From positions 744,001-808,000 of the forward strand of contig NZ_FRCZ01000001.1 of assembly GCF_900143085.1 (NCBI RefSeq): 64,000 bases of DNA. The letters run 5' to 3'. Of this stretch, positions 54,443-64,000 are shown in pieces; position 1 is the first letter of the stretch, and every line of letters starts with the position of its first letter. Source of the DNA: Gracilibacillus kekensis. GTDB taxonomy: Bacteria; Bacillota; Bacilli; Bacillales; Amphibacillaceae. The position numbers and the translations under genes are program-made. The notes under the pieces were generated by a model, which was not told where the DNA came from, searched no databases, and saw nothing but the letters and a program-made list of their open reading frames with translations.

Positions 54443-56668
54443 TTATTGTTTGTTTAATATAAATAAACGCGAGTAGAAATCTCCGGGAACTTCAAAGTCA
54501 TCAAGTTCTCGAAAGATATAATGATCTAGCTGTATACCGACTTCCATCAATTCATCACCATGATAAATACCTTCATACCCTTCGATCTGATAACTTGCTT
54601 CAGGGTCCAAGCCTTTTAGTAATAAGCGTTTGAATTTTTCATTCGGCCGACAAAGTACATGGTAATCTGCAACAATTGCTTTTGATTGATCTTCTGTTAC
54701 CACCATCCATGTAGTACGGTTACCGTCTTTTTCAAAAGGACTTTCAATACGGTAGAAGGTACCAAATTGGAATAATGATCGATGTTGTTTGAAAAATTCG
54801 ATTTGCTGTTTCATCTCTTCTTTATCTTTATCATTCATCGTAGTCACATCTAATTCATATCCAAATGCACCAAAGAAAGCTACTTCTGCTCTCATTTTCA
54901 AACTTGTAGAACGACCCACCTGGTGATTAGGTATATCGGATACGTGTGCACCCATTGAACTTAAAGGATAAACTAACGAGCTTCCATACTGAATTTTCAA
55001 ACGCTCCACGGCATCTGTATCATCACTTGTCCACGCTTGTGGTGCGTAATAAAGCATTCCTGGATCAAAACGCATCCCACCACTCGCGCACGACTCAAAT
55101 AGCACATCAGGAAATTCAGAAGTTAATCGTTCGTATAAATCATATACACCTAAAATATATCGGTGAGCTACTTCCTGTTGTCTGTCAGCAGGAAGTGCAG
55201 CAGATCCAATCTCGGTCATAAAACGATTCATATCCCATTTCACATAAGAGATTGGAGCATCTCGTAAAATAACAGACATCATTTCATACAATGCATCAAC
55301 TACTTCTTTCCGTGAAAAATCTAGGACATATTGATTTCGTCCGTGTGATTGATTACGATTTGGTACATGTATGATCCAGTCTGGATGATTTTCATATAAT
55401 TTACTTACTTTGGAAACCATTTCTGGTTCAAACCATAGGCCAAAATCCATATCGAGTGCCGTTACTTTTTCTGCTAATCCTTTAATTCCGTTTGGAAGCT
55501 TTCGCTTATCGACAAACCAATCCCCTAACGAGGTGGTATCATCATCACGTTTACCAAACCAGCCATCGTCTAATACGAATAATTCAACACCTAATTTTTT
55601 TGATTGTTTGGCCATTTCAACAATTTTTTCTTCATTAAAATCAAAGTAAGTTCCTTCCCAATTATTCGTTAATACCGGGCGAACTTGATCACGCCATTTT
55701 CCACGTGCTAAACGTTTTTGATATAAATGATGGAAATTTTGACTCATACCATTCAAGCCGTTATGTGAATATGTCATAACTACTTCAGGTGTTTGAAAAC
55801 TTTGATTTGCTTCAAGTAACCAATTAAAATCGAATGGATTGATCCCTAAACTAACACGTGCAACATCTAAATAATCTACTTCTACCTGAGCAAGAAAATT
55901 ACCACTATATACTAAGCTAAAGCCTAAAACTTCTCCTTGGAATTCGGTCGTACTTGATCGTTTTAAAGCAAGGAACGGGTTGTTATGTCCACTTGCTGTA
56001 CCTCTTGATGTTGAAATGTTCTGAATACCTGTTTCTAATTTACGTGTTATTACATGTCTTTCCCGGGACCAGGCACCCGAAAGTTGAATCATTTCATAAT
56101 CAGCGTCAAATAGATCGAGATTGGCACTCATTGCTCTTGTAATATTAACGTTTTGAGATCCTTTGTTATCAAACCTTGCACTTCGTGTGATCGCATCCAT
56201 CTCTTCAAAAACGGAATATAGTAATGTTAACTCCACATCAATTAGTGCATCATAGAGTGTAATTTCTAGTGTTTCGACTTGATCACCGGCTTCCGCATAC
56301 GTTGCAGGTAGACCATCTAATTTTGGTTTTCCTTGATAGATTTTGTGATCTTTATATTGAAAATCGGTAATTCTACTGCCATTTTCCTGCAGAATCTGAT
56401 ATGCGGGCTCTCGAGAGTCTGTCGTTCCATAACTTGGGTACTCTTGCTTTGTTTGTTCTAAAGAGAAACTCATATCTCCTTCTTTTAAATAAGGTGTATT
56501 CGGACGATTACCTTTGACAAGTAAGTGGTCGAAAGAATTCTTATGTCTGATTTTCTTTCCATAATAGAGCTGACCTAATTGTTTATTTTCAAGTATTGTG
56601 AAAATATAACTGCTATTATTTGTTTGCAAATGAAATTCGTTCGTTTTTTCATTAAAAATAATTGCCAT
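54443..56668 (-). CDS. Alpha-galactosidase, GH36 family
   Basis: 741 residues, typical of bacterial cytoplasmic GH36 enzymes. The N-terminal beta-supersandwich (1-320) includes EPAYQILQENGSRITDFQYK. The catalytic barrel has LTNNWEGTYFDFNEEKIVEM, LFVLDDGWFGKRDDDTTSLG, nucleophile Asp (about 477) in SYVKWDMNRF, SCASGGMRFDPGML, and the acid/base Asp (about 546) in WTSDDTDAVERL. It hydrolyses raffinose, melibiose and related alpha-galactosides taken in by the MsmEFG transporter encoded just upstream (12-base gap). Last gene of the operon. Confidence 0.95.
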   Translation of the reverse strand: MAIIFNEKTNEFHLQTNNSSYIFTILENKQLGQLYYGKKIRHKNSFDHLLVKGNRPNTPYLKEGDMSFSLEQTKQEYPSYGTTDSREPAYQILQENGSRITDFQYKDHKIYQGKPKLDGLPATYAEAGDQVETLEITLYDALIDVELTLLYSVFEEMDAITRSARFDNKGSQNVNITRAMSANLDLFDADYEMIQLSGAWSRERHVITRKLETGIQNISTSRGTASGHNNPFLALKRSSTTEFQGEVLGFSLVYSGNFLAQVEVDYLDVARVSLGINPFDFNWLLEANQSFQTPEVVMTYSHNGLNGMSQNFHHLYQKRLARGKWRDQVRPVLTNNWEGTYFDFNEEKIVEMAKQSKKLGVELFVLDDGWFGKRDDDTTSLGDWFVDKRKLPNGIKGLAEKVTALDMDFGLWFEPEMVSKVSKLYENHPDWIIHVPNRNQSHGRNQYVLDFSRKEVVDALYEMMSVILRDAPISYVKWDMNRFMTEIGSAALPADRQQEVAHRYILGVYDLYERLTSEFPDVLFESCASGGMRFDPGMLYYAPQAWTSDDTDAVERLKIQYGSSLVYPLSSMGAHVSDIPNHQVGRSTSLKMRAEVAFFGAFGYELDVTTMNDKDKEEMKQQIEFFKQHRSLFQFGTFYRIESPFEKDGNRTTWMVVTEDQSKAIVADYHVLCRPNEKFKRLLLKGLDPEASYQIEGYEGIYHGDELMEVGIQLDHYIFRELDDFEVPGDFYSRLFILNKQ

Positions 56669-56680
56669 GCTGATTCTCCT

Positions 56681-57511
56681 TTATCCTTTTACTGACCCTG
56701 ATGCTAAACCTTTAATAAAATATTTTTGCAGGAATAAGAATAAGATTACCATCGGTGTCATCGCAACTAATGCTGCAGATGCAACTAGATTCAGATTATT
56801 CGTATTTTCTCCAAAAAATCCTGATAATGCTACTGTCATCGTTTGTACTGATTTATCTTGAAGGAAGAAAATCGCAAATTGGTAATCATTCCAAATGAAT
56901 ACACACGCGATTATTAATACCGACGCTGTTACAGGTTTTAATAATGGAAATACAATTCTAAAAAAGATATTTATTGTACTTGCACCATCAATTCTCGCTG
57001 CTTCTTCCAAGGATTTTGGAATGGTAGAACGAATAAAACCAGCATATAAAAAGATCGTCAGAGGTAAAAATGACGCTACATTGTTAAATATCGCTACTTC
57101 ATGTGTATTCATTAAGCCAATACTGACCACAAGTTGATAGAGTGGTACTAATGCTGCCAATGGTGGTACAACCATAATAGCAATAAAAAACATATACATA
57201 AATTTATTCAATTTCGTTTGCCTTCTTGCTAATGGATATGCTGCAAGTGAACCAACAATAATTAACAAAATCGCGGCAAAGAATGTAATAATCGCAGTAT
57301 TCATTAATGCATTTCCTAAATTCGCCTTTTCCCATGCCTCACTAAAATTAACCCAATTGATTTCAGTAGGAAAAATCCATTTTGAACTAAAATCCCCTTT
57401 AGCCTTTAAGGCAGTCGTTATTAAAATGTAAAACGGCATAAAATGCAATAACGCAATCATAATCGCAAATATGGATAGTATCGTCTTTTTACGTTTAGAA
57501 GTATAATTCAT
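56681..57511 (-). CDS. msmG: Sugar ABC transporter permease (MsmG-like)
   Basis: 276 residues, six helices, with the EAA loop EAARIDGASTINIFFRIVFP that docks the ATPase. It is an inner-membrane half of the alpha-galactoside importer. Its start codon overlaps the stop of the MsmF-like gene by one base (TAATG), so translation is coupled. No ATPase gene is in the operon; a shared MsmK/MsmX-type ATPase elsewhere is expected. Confidence 0.93.
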   Translation of the reverse strand: MNYTSKRKKTILSIFAIMIALLHFMPFYILITTALKAKGDFSSKWIFPTEINWVNFSEAWEKANLGNALMNTAIITFFAAILLIIVGSLAAYPLARRQTKLNKFMYMFFIAIMVVPPLAALVPLYQLVVSIGLMNTHEVAIFNNVASFLPLTIFLYAGFIRSTIPKSLEEAARIDGASTINIFFRIVFPLLKPVTASVLIIACVFIWNDYQFAIFFLQDKSVQTMTVALSGFFGENTNNLNLVASAALVAMTPMVILFLFLQKYFIKGLASGSVKG

Positions 57512-58407
57512 TATGCTTCGACCTCCTTACGACGGAAGTATACTAGTGCAGACAGACTAAGAATTAAAATAATAACCATCATTAGTACACCCTGGGTTGC
57601 AGCGTAACCGGCATCTTGTCTTGAAAAATACAAATCATACATAAAAGTAGACATAGATTGTGATGCATTACCAGGTCCACCACCAGTTAGAGAAACAATA
57701 ACATCAAATAGTTTTAACCCACCAATAATATTTATAACCATATTAATTGTGATCGAAGGCATTAATAGTGGGAATGTAATATTTTTAAATTGTTGAAACG
57801 AAGATGCTCCATCAATTTCAGCAGCTTCGTAAAAGTCTTTTGAAACACTTTGCAGACCTGCTAAATAAATAATCATTGCAATTCCGACGAATTGAAAAGT
57901 ATTTACAAAGACAATGATCCAAATGTTCATATCTGGATTACCTAATGCATTGATAGGCTCCATCCCTAACCAAATTAACACATCGTTCAATGCTCCACCT
58001 TGATAAGCAAAAAAGAAATACCATATATAACCCATGATTAACGGGCTAATGATTACCGGTAAATAGACAATTGTTCTTGTAATAGCTTTAAATTTAATAC
58101 TCTGGTTTAAAAGCAAAGCATAAGCCAAACCTAAAACATTTTGAAAAACCGTACTGCCAATACCATATAAGAGAGTATTTCGGACAACTAACCATGTATC
58201 GGGATCTGTCAGCATTCGTGTATATTGGTCAATTCCTACAAAATTAGATGATTGAGAAAACCCATTCCAATCTGTAAAAGAAATTCGAATTCCATTAATA
58301 AACGGATAAACAATAAAGAACGCAACAAACAGGAATGCTGGCACATACATCCACCATAAGGAAGAGTTTTGCTCCAAATTATTTTTTCTTGCTTTTTTGA
58401 ACCCCAT
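57511..58407 (-). CDS. msmF: Sugar ABC transporter permease (MsmF-like)
   Basis: About 298 residues, six helices, EAA loop [20 protein letters not shown]. Partner of MsmG. The ATG at 58407 is better spaced from AGGAG than the TTG three codons upstream. The protein has the longer N-terminus ([20 protein letters not shown]) of the MalF/MsmF type. Confidence 0.92.
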   Translation of the reverse strand: MGFKKARKNNLEQNSSLWWMYVPAFLFVAFFIVYPFINGIRISFTDWNGFSQSSNFVGIDQYTRMLTDPDTWLVVRNTLLYGIGSTVFQNVLGLAYALLLNQSIKFKAITRTIVYLPVIISPLIMGYIWYFFFAYQGGALNDVLIWLGMEPINALGNPDMNIWIIVFVNTFQFVGIAMIIYLAGLQSVSKDFYEAAEIDGASSFQQFKNITFPLLMPSITINMVINIIGGLKLFDVIVSLTGGGPGNASQSMSTFMYDLYFSRQDAGYAATQGVLMMVIILILSLSALVYFRRKEVEA

Positions 58408-58470
58408 TACTTTCAACTCCTATTATTAGTAACGAGCAGGAGATTTACTCCTACTCGTTATGCATATGTT

Positions 58471-59766
58471 TTATTCAGAAGCTTCTTGTTCAAGTAAGCG
58501 CGTATATTCGTCCTTCATTTTTTCTGAGACACCCTCTGGATCTAATGAGCCTGATAGTAACTCTTGTCCAGCAGTCCCCATTGGTTCCCACATACCACTT
58601 GGTAAGAATACTCGGTCAAAATACGGTTCTACCATCACATCAGAATATTCATCATAATAAGGTTGATAGTAAATATCAGCTGAAGCGTTTGTTAACCCAG
58701 CCGGTAATGCTGTACCTTCAGCCAGTTCTTTTACGATATCTGGTTGTGAGATGAATTCAATAAATGCTTTTGCTTCTTCAGGGTGCTCGGAGTCTTTCCA
58801 AACAGCCATTGTGTGACGTTCGCCACCTATCCAACTTTGCTCGCCACCTTCATGAATAGCTGGGACTGGCATAACACCTAATTCGGTATCTGGATTTAAT
58901 TCTTGTACTGCATTAATAGGTACTGTGGCCATTACAAATGCAATTTTTCCTTGTGCAAATAATTGTGTTTGCTCATGTACTTGAGCTGTTAAAGCATCTA
59001 CATTAAGTAATTCTTTTTCTTGCATTTCTAATAATTTTTCAGGTAAGAACGTATATGGTTCCCAATCAAATGAACCATCTAATAGTTCCTCACTGTAATC
59101 ATGGTCCGGATGAGTTATTAATAATGGTGTTGCAAATTGATCAAAATATTGACCAAAAGCACCAAATTCACTACCTGCAAACCAGAAAGGCGTTACTTCT
59201 CCATCACTTTCTTCTTTAATCGTTTCTAATGCTGTCATAAATTCATCAAATGTTTCCGGTGGTTCTACTCCGTATTCATCTAATATGTTTTTATTGTAAG
59301 TCAACCCATCTTTTGCCTGGTTGATTGGATATGCATAAACTTTACCCTCTTCGTCAGTGAAAATCGTTTCTAGTGAAGGATCCAAATTTTCTACCCAATC
59401 CATATCACTTAAATCCATGGTATATTCACCATAACGATTCTTTGCCCAACCATGTGTGTCAAATAAATCTGGCATATCATTTGCAGCCATTTTAACGCGT
59501 AACTGGCTTTCATATTCTCCGGCAGGGAAATTATAATCGATATTAATGTCAGAATGTTCTTCCTCAAACTTTTTAATAACAGATTCCATTGCTGCCTGAT
59601 CTGATTCATTTGTTACTGTGGAATATAAAGATAAAGTAACTTCTCCTGAACCTTCATCTCCGCCATCATTGCTACCGCTTTCATTTGAACTATCATCACT
59701 TGAACAACCAATTAATAAAACAGAAAGAATTGTAATAAATAAAAATGACTTTACATACGTTTTCAT
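58471..59766 (-). CDS. msmE: Sugar-binding lipoprotein of the msm ABC transporter
   Basis: 431 residues: signal peptide with lipobox LIGC (Cys21), a Ser/Gly/Asp linker, then a type-1 extracellular solute-binding fold (SLYSTVTNESDQAAMESVIK, FDTHGWAKNRYGEY, GKIAFVMATVPINAVQEL). It captures alpha-galactosides at the membrane surface and delivers them to MsmFG. First gene of the transporter operon. Confidence 0.92.
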   Translation of the reverse strand: MKTYVKSFLFITILSVLLIGCSSDDSSNESGSNDGGDEGSGEVTLSLYSTVTNESDQAAMESVIKKFEEEHSDINIDYNFPAGEYESQLRVKMAANDMPDLFDTHGWAKNRYGEYTMDLSDMDWVENLDPSLETIFTDEEGKVYAYPINQAKDGLTYNKNILDEYGVEPPETFDEFMTALETIKEESDGEVTPFWFAGSEFGAFGQYFDQFATPLLITHPDHDYSEELLDGSFDWEPYTFLPEKLLEMQEKELLNVDALTAQVHEQTQLFAQGKIAFVMATVPINAVQELNPDTELGVMPVPAIHEGGEQSWIGGERHTMAVWKDSEHPEEAKAFIEFISQPDIVKELAEGTALPAGLTNASADIYYQPYYDEYSDVMVEPYFDRVFLPSGMWEPMGTAGQELLSGSLDPEGVSEKMKDEYTRLLEQEASE

Positions 59767-59845
59767 TAAATTTTACCCCTTTTCTTTGATCATATTTAAT
59801 ATCGATTCATTGTAAGGAGCACTCTTTTTCTATATAATAGAATTA

Positions 59846-59861
59846 CTCTTGCGTTCAAGAG
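59846..59861 (-). promoter_or_regulatory. Inverted repeat at the msmE promoter
   Basis: CTCTTG-CGTT-CAAGAG is a perfect six-base inverted repeat about 85 bases before msmE. On the minus strand it contains TTGAAC, a possible -35, with TATATA 16 bases further on. It is a candidate operator for the AraC- or LacI-type regulator of the locus. Confidence 0.45.
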
Positions 59862-59968
59862 TGCCAATGTAGTCCTAGTAATCTTCGCCAAAAGTACTTT
59901 CTAGGGCTACTTTTTGATGACTGCAATTTCTCTCAAAACGAAACATCACCCCCTTAAAGTGAAGTTAC

Positions 59969-61000
<1,032 letters not shown>

Positions 61001-61021
61001 TCACGATCCCATTTAGTAAAT

Positions 61022-61035
61022 TGTAAACGTTTCAC
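61022..61035 (-). promoter_or_regulatory. LacI/CcpA-type operator before the LacI gene
   Basis: TGTAAACGTTTCAC, with the perfect core AAACGTTT, 28 bases upstream of the regulator start. It could be its own operator or a weak cre site. Confidence 0.55.
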
Positions 61036-61086
61036 TTAATTTTATTTAGTAAAGTTTTATCAATATAATTAGATACTATCATACTA

Positions 61087-61100
61087 TAATAACGCTTTCA
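61087..61100 (-). promoter_or_regulatory. cre-like site
   Basis: Minus-strand TGAAAGCGTTATTA matches the catabolite-responsive element consensus at most positions, about 95 bases before the LacI gene. Confidence 0.5.
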
Positions 61101-61175
61101 ACTAATTTTTTCGTGTTTTTTTACTTTATTTATTAAATATTTACTAACCGCCCTTCAAATTAATCTTTATCAACA

Positions 61176-61462
61176 CATAAGAAAAACCGGGAAAGCCCAT
61201 TCGGTCTTTTTTAGTAGTAATTTTTTGAAATGGATAATAGAATTAAAACCTGCTCCGGCTTGCCCACTTAGCTTTCCAAAGGGCGCGTTTGCATAGGAAA
61301 CACTACGAAAGCTAGCTTGAGTAGATGTTGCACTTGTGCCCGTGGCAAAAGAGAAGTGGACAGCCGAAGCGGTGGATTCCTACACACTACGTCTCAAAAT
61401 AACTACTTTGATAACAAATGCCATGATACCGCTGATTATATGCTTTCCTTGCTTATAAAAAA
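61176..61462. repeat. Nested inverted-repeat element (copy R6), subtype of R2
   Basis: Matches 4409-4755 from the AAAAACCGGGAAAG edge to CTTTCCTTGCTTATAAAAAA but lacks the inner AGCTAAC hairpin. It has inserted between the GH4 gene with its terminator and the LacI gene. Confidence 0.85.
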
Positions 61463-61495
61463 AGGGATATCATGCAGAACGCATAATATCCCTTT
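61461..61495 (-). terminator. Terminator of the GH4 gene
   Basis: AAAGGGATAT and ATATCCCTTT form a 10-bp stem, with seven T following on the minus strand, 15 bases after the stop codon. It separates the AraC/GH4 unit from the downstream LacI/msm unit. Confidence 0.92.
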
Positions 61496-61509
61496 CATAT
61501 ATATATTTA

Positions 61510-62808
61510 TTATTTATATTCTGGAAGCCAATCACCGTGGGCTTGAATCAAGTCATCACATAGCGCGATGATATCATCCATCGATAACTCTGCTGCAGTA
61601 TGTGGATCTAACATTGCTGCTTGATAGATTTTTTCTTTCTTTTGTGTTAATGCTGCTTCAATAGTTAATAACTGTGTGTTTATATTCGTACGATTTAATG
61701 CTGCTAATTGCTCAGGAAGATCTCCTACATATGTTGGGCTCACACCATTTGCATCTACTAAACACGGAACTTCAACTACTGCATTCTCTGGTAAATTACT
61801 AATTAAGCGTCCTGTGTTCAGAACATTCCCACCAATTTTAAATGGTTTATTTGTTTCCATTGCCTCAATAATGTGTGACCCATATTCATGTGTACGTTCA
61901 TGCTGAAGGTTCTGGTCACTCACCAAGTCATCACGCATTTTCTTCCAGCCTTCTATTTGGTTCACACAACGACGCGGATATTCATCCAGCGGAATATTAA
62001 ATCGATCAATTAACTCTGGATATTGACTTTTAATAAAGTATGGATGGTATTCCGCATTATGCTCGGAAGATTCTGTTATATAGTAGCCGAATTTATCCAT
62101 CATTTCAAAACGAACCATATCATCATGTTTTTCCAGTTGTTTCTTTTTAGCACGTTTTTTAATTTCTGGATATAGATCTTCACCATTTCTTGTAATCTCC
62201 AACAACCAAGCCATATGGTTAATACCTGCTATTTTCCATTGAATATTGTCTTTTGGCATATCGAGTGAATCTAACAAGTGATCCGCACATATCTGCACAC
62301 TGTGACATAATCCTACTGTTTTAATACCTTCTTTTAACATAATGTTGGTTAAAACTGCCATAGGGTTTGTATAATTTAAAAACCAAGCATCAGGACACAC
62401 TTCTTTTATATCTCGAGCAAATTCTTGCATAACTGGAATTGTTCTTAAGTTACGAAAGATACCACCAATACCTAAGGTGTCTGCAATCGTTTGACGAAGC
62501 CCGTATTTCTTTGGTACCTCAAAGTCAGTAATAGTACACGGATCATAGCCACCTACCTGTATCGCATTGATGACGTATTTTGCTCCCTTTAACGCTTCTT
62601 TACGGTCGTGGTATGCTTTCACCTTTACTGTTGAATTTAGACTTTTTTTCAAATTATTCAACATCATCTCTGAATCCTTTAATCGTTCATGATCAATATC
62701 GTAAAGCGAAAATTCAAAATCTTGCAGTGCGTCAACTGTCATACAGTCACCTAGTAAATTTTTAGCAAACACAGTACTACCTGCACCTAAAAATGTAATT
62801 TTACTCAT
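61510..62808 (-). CDS. melA: GH4 alpha-galactosidase/alpha-glucosidase (MelA-like)
   Basis: 432 residues from the ATG at 62808 (AGGAGG seven bases before); the longer frame upstream has no ribosome binding site. The N-terminal Rossmann fold binds NAD (KITFLGAGSTVFAKNLLGDC). Family-4 metal ligands appear as Cys in TVGLCHSVQICADHLL (about 168) and His in IAGINHMAWLLEI (about 197). The enzyme hydrolyses by transient oxidation and needs NAD and Mn2+. In this locus melibiose or raffinose is the likely substrate. A second, unrelated galactosidase (GH36) ends the neighbouring operon. Confidence 0.92.
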   Translation of the reverse strand: MSKITFLGAGSTVFAKNLLGDCMTVDALQDFEFSLYDIDHERLKDSEMMLNNLKKSLNSTVKVKAYHDRKEALKGAKYVINAIQVGGYDPCTITDFEVPKKYGLRQTIADTLGIGGIFRNLRTIPVMQEFARDIKEVCPDAWFLNYTNPMAVLTNIMLKEGIKTVGLCHSVQICADHLLDSLDMPKDNIQWKIAGINHMAWLLEITRNGEDLYPEIKKRAKKKQLEKHDDMVRFEMMDKFGYYITESSEHNAEYHPYFIKSQYPELIDRFNIPLDEYPRRCVNQIEGWKKMRDDLVSDQNLQHERTHEYGSHIIEAMETNKPFKIGGNVLNTGRLISNLPENAVVEVPCLVDANGVSPTYVGDLPEQLAALNRTNINTQLLTIEAALTQKKEKIYQAAMLDPHTAAELSMDDIIALCDDLIQAHGDWLPEYK

Positions 62809-62870
62809 ATATTTACCTCCTATTATTTTGCGCGAAATTGCTTTTCTATAAAACCTATAATATAGAGTTT

Positions 62871-62884
62871 TTATAACGTTTTCA
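62871..62884 (-). promoter_or_regulatory. LacI/CcpA-type operator before the GH4 gene
   Basis: Minus-strand TGAAAACGTTATAA, centre AACGTT, about 65 bases upstream of the GH4 start. It is similar to the sites at 61022 and 61087, suggesting shared control. Confidence 0.5.
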
Positions 62885-62925
62885 ATCGTAAAATAATCTA
62901 AAATGTGCAATATATTGCTGTAACA

Positions 62926-63810
62926 CTAATCAATAAATAGTCGATCTACTGGCATAATAGACTTCTTTTGACGATAAATACTTGGGGATTCCCCTAGTAA
63001 ACTTTTAAATACTTTACTAAAATAATTACTAGTTGAATATCCTACTTTATTTGCTATTTCATCAATTGACAATTCTGAATGTTGTAACATCTCCAATGCA
63101 TGCTCTATACGTATCTTCGTTAAAAATTGTATCGGTGTATCCTTTACTGTTTTCGTAAACAACCTTGTAAAATGATATTTAGATAAACCCGACACAGCTA
63201 CAATTTCATCCAGCCCAATATCTCCCTTATAGTTCTCTTTCATAAAAGTAACTGCCTTTGCAATTGCAATAGGTAAATCCCCATCCTTTTGTTGATCATA
63301 TTCTAAATATTGCATGCATTCCATTAAAAAGGAATATGCATAGCCACTAGCTTCATATCCATGATTGATCCCCGTTGTTTCAATTATTTCTATCATACGA
63401 AATATGTGCTTTATCGGACGGGAATGACTGGGCCACTTAAATATATGACCATGATTACCTGTTATTGTTTGATAATGTTTACTTGCTTCATCTCCATAAA
63501 CAGTTATATAAATAAAATCCCATTTGTTTGATGTTTTTGGTAAGTAATAGCTATGGTCGCTCGGTATATTTACCATAAAAGCATCACCCTTTTTCAACGA
63601 ATGTGTCTCGCTTCCAATTCGTATTGCTCCCTGACCATTTAATGTATATTGAAAAACGATTCTACCTTTTTCTCCCCGTTCCAATCCATTCCATTGATAA
63701 GTATACTCTGTTCTTGATTCTTTACCAATGGAATGTAAGCCTGCTACACGACTTTGGTACTCCCCTTTGAAACGAAAACCATATGTATTGTGCTTTAAAT
63801 ATGAATTCAA
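62926..63810 (-). CDS. AraC-family regulator of alpha-galactoside use (MsmR/RafR-like)
   Basis: About 294 residues: an N-terminal cupin sugar-binding domain (GRIVFQYTLNGQGAIRIGSE, GDAFMVNIPSDHSYYLP) and two C-terminal AraC helix-turn-helix motifs (GLDEIVAVSGLSKYHFTRLF; SIDEIANKVGYSTSNYFSKV). The start is TTG at 63810 with AAGGGAGG eight bases before it; an ATG nine codons upstream lacks a site. It likely activates the adjacent GH4 gene and msm operon with an alpha-galactoside. Confidence 0.9.
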   Translation of the reverse strand: MNSYLKHNTYGFRFKGEYQSRVAGLHSIGKESRTEYTYQWNGLERGEKGRIVFQYTLNGQGAIRIGSETHSLKKGDAFMVNIPSDHSYYLPKTSNKWDFIYITVYGDEASKHYQTITGNHGHIFKWPSHSRPIKHIFRMIEIIETTGINHGYEASGYAYSFLMECMQYLEYDQQKDGDLPIAIAKAVTFMKENYKGDIGLDEIVAVSGLSKYHFTRLFTKTVKDTPIQFLTKIRIEHALEMLQHSELSIDEIANKVGYSTSNYFSKVFKSLLGESPSIYRQKKSIMPVDRLFID

Positions 63811-63935
63811 ATCGAATACCTCCCTTCTCTCTATCATAACGAATTTTCTGAGAAAATCACTCCTTTAATTGACTTCCCTCTCCAAATCGCTTAAGCTTGC
63901 TTTATGATATGAGATAATGGAGGAATTATGGAGAT

Positions 63936-64000
63936 ATGCTACAAGCAACCAATGTAAGTTTACGTTTTGGTGATAAAAAGTTATTTGAAGATGTCAATAT
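63936..64000 (+). CDS. ABC-F family ATPase, N-terminal end only
   Basis: The window ends after 21 codons: MLQATNVSLRFGDKKLFEDV and N, matching the opening of YbiT/YfmM-type ABC-F proteins, soluble ATPases that act on ribosomes. GGAGG lies 12 bases before the ATG. The product beyond the window is not seen. Confidence 0.7.
   Translation, partial: MLQATNVSLRFGDKKLFEDVN

Overview
The window reads as chromosomal DNA of a low-GC, endospore-lineage Firmicute, most likely a Bacillaceae member related to halotolerant genera such as Gracilibacillus, Oceanobacillus or Virgibacillus. The genus is a guess. Supporting this are AGGAGG-type ribosome binding sites, S-box and ydaO/yuaA riboswitches, a Lia-type envelope-stress operon, the ypmR-ypmS pair and an msm-type raffinose locus.

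Layout. 0.1-4.4 kb: a small heat-shock protein, an S-box controlled O-acetylhomoserine sulfhydrylase, and ypmRS. 4.8-8.3 kb (minus): a liaI-like gene, pspA/liaH, liaF, liaS and liaR. 8.4-12.8 kb: a DPBB/DUF3889 protein with a 21-bp repeat array in its 3' UTR, a papain-like hydrolase and topB. 13-15.4 kb: ktrAB under a c-di-AMP riboswitch. 15.5-20.7 kb: an APC permease, a YdhK-like lipoprotein, and a ccdA/TlpA/response-regulator operon whose histidine kinase is broken. 20.8-23.1 kb: a reactive-sulfur operon (DsrE, two rhodaneses, TauE) with CstR-like operators.

23.4-45.3 kb is an Rhs/WapA polymorphic-toxin island. One full-length 2738-residue secreted Rhs toxin with its immunity gene is preceded by a cyclic-di-GMP-I (GEMM-I) riboswitch and terminator. 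Downstream of it lie six promoterless cassettes, each holding a C-terminal toxin tip plus an immunity gene. Tips include candidate GH-E, LHH, other HNH/EndoVII-like, PD-(D/E)XK-like and His-rich types; immunity genes include ankyrin, Imm26 and SUKH types. The cassettes share a near-identical pre-toxin segment, a nearly identical terminator and ~150-500 bp spacer repeats. An IS110 element, a serine recombinase, remnants of both, and an XRE regulator with decayed copies sit at cassette borders. The left edge of the island cuts off a CoA-disulfide-reductase-like gene.

45.4-54.4 kb: an AlkC-like glycosylase, a YibE/F pair, a second TlpA-like thioredoxin with a membrane partner, a second CstR-type sulfur operon (TusA-rhodanese, a frameshifted DsrE, a rhodanese-MBL fusion, TusA) and a YczE-like protein. 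54.4-63.8 kb: an alpha-galactoside utilisation locus (AraC regulator, GH4, LacI regulator, MsmEFG transporter, GH36). The last 65 bases begin an ABC-F gene.

Scattered through the window are six copies of a nested inverted-repeat element (window start, 4.4, 9.3, 48.6, 53.9 and 61.2 kb). They carry no plausible gene and look like a MITE-like family. I saw no tRNA, rRNA or CRISPR array.
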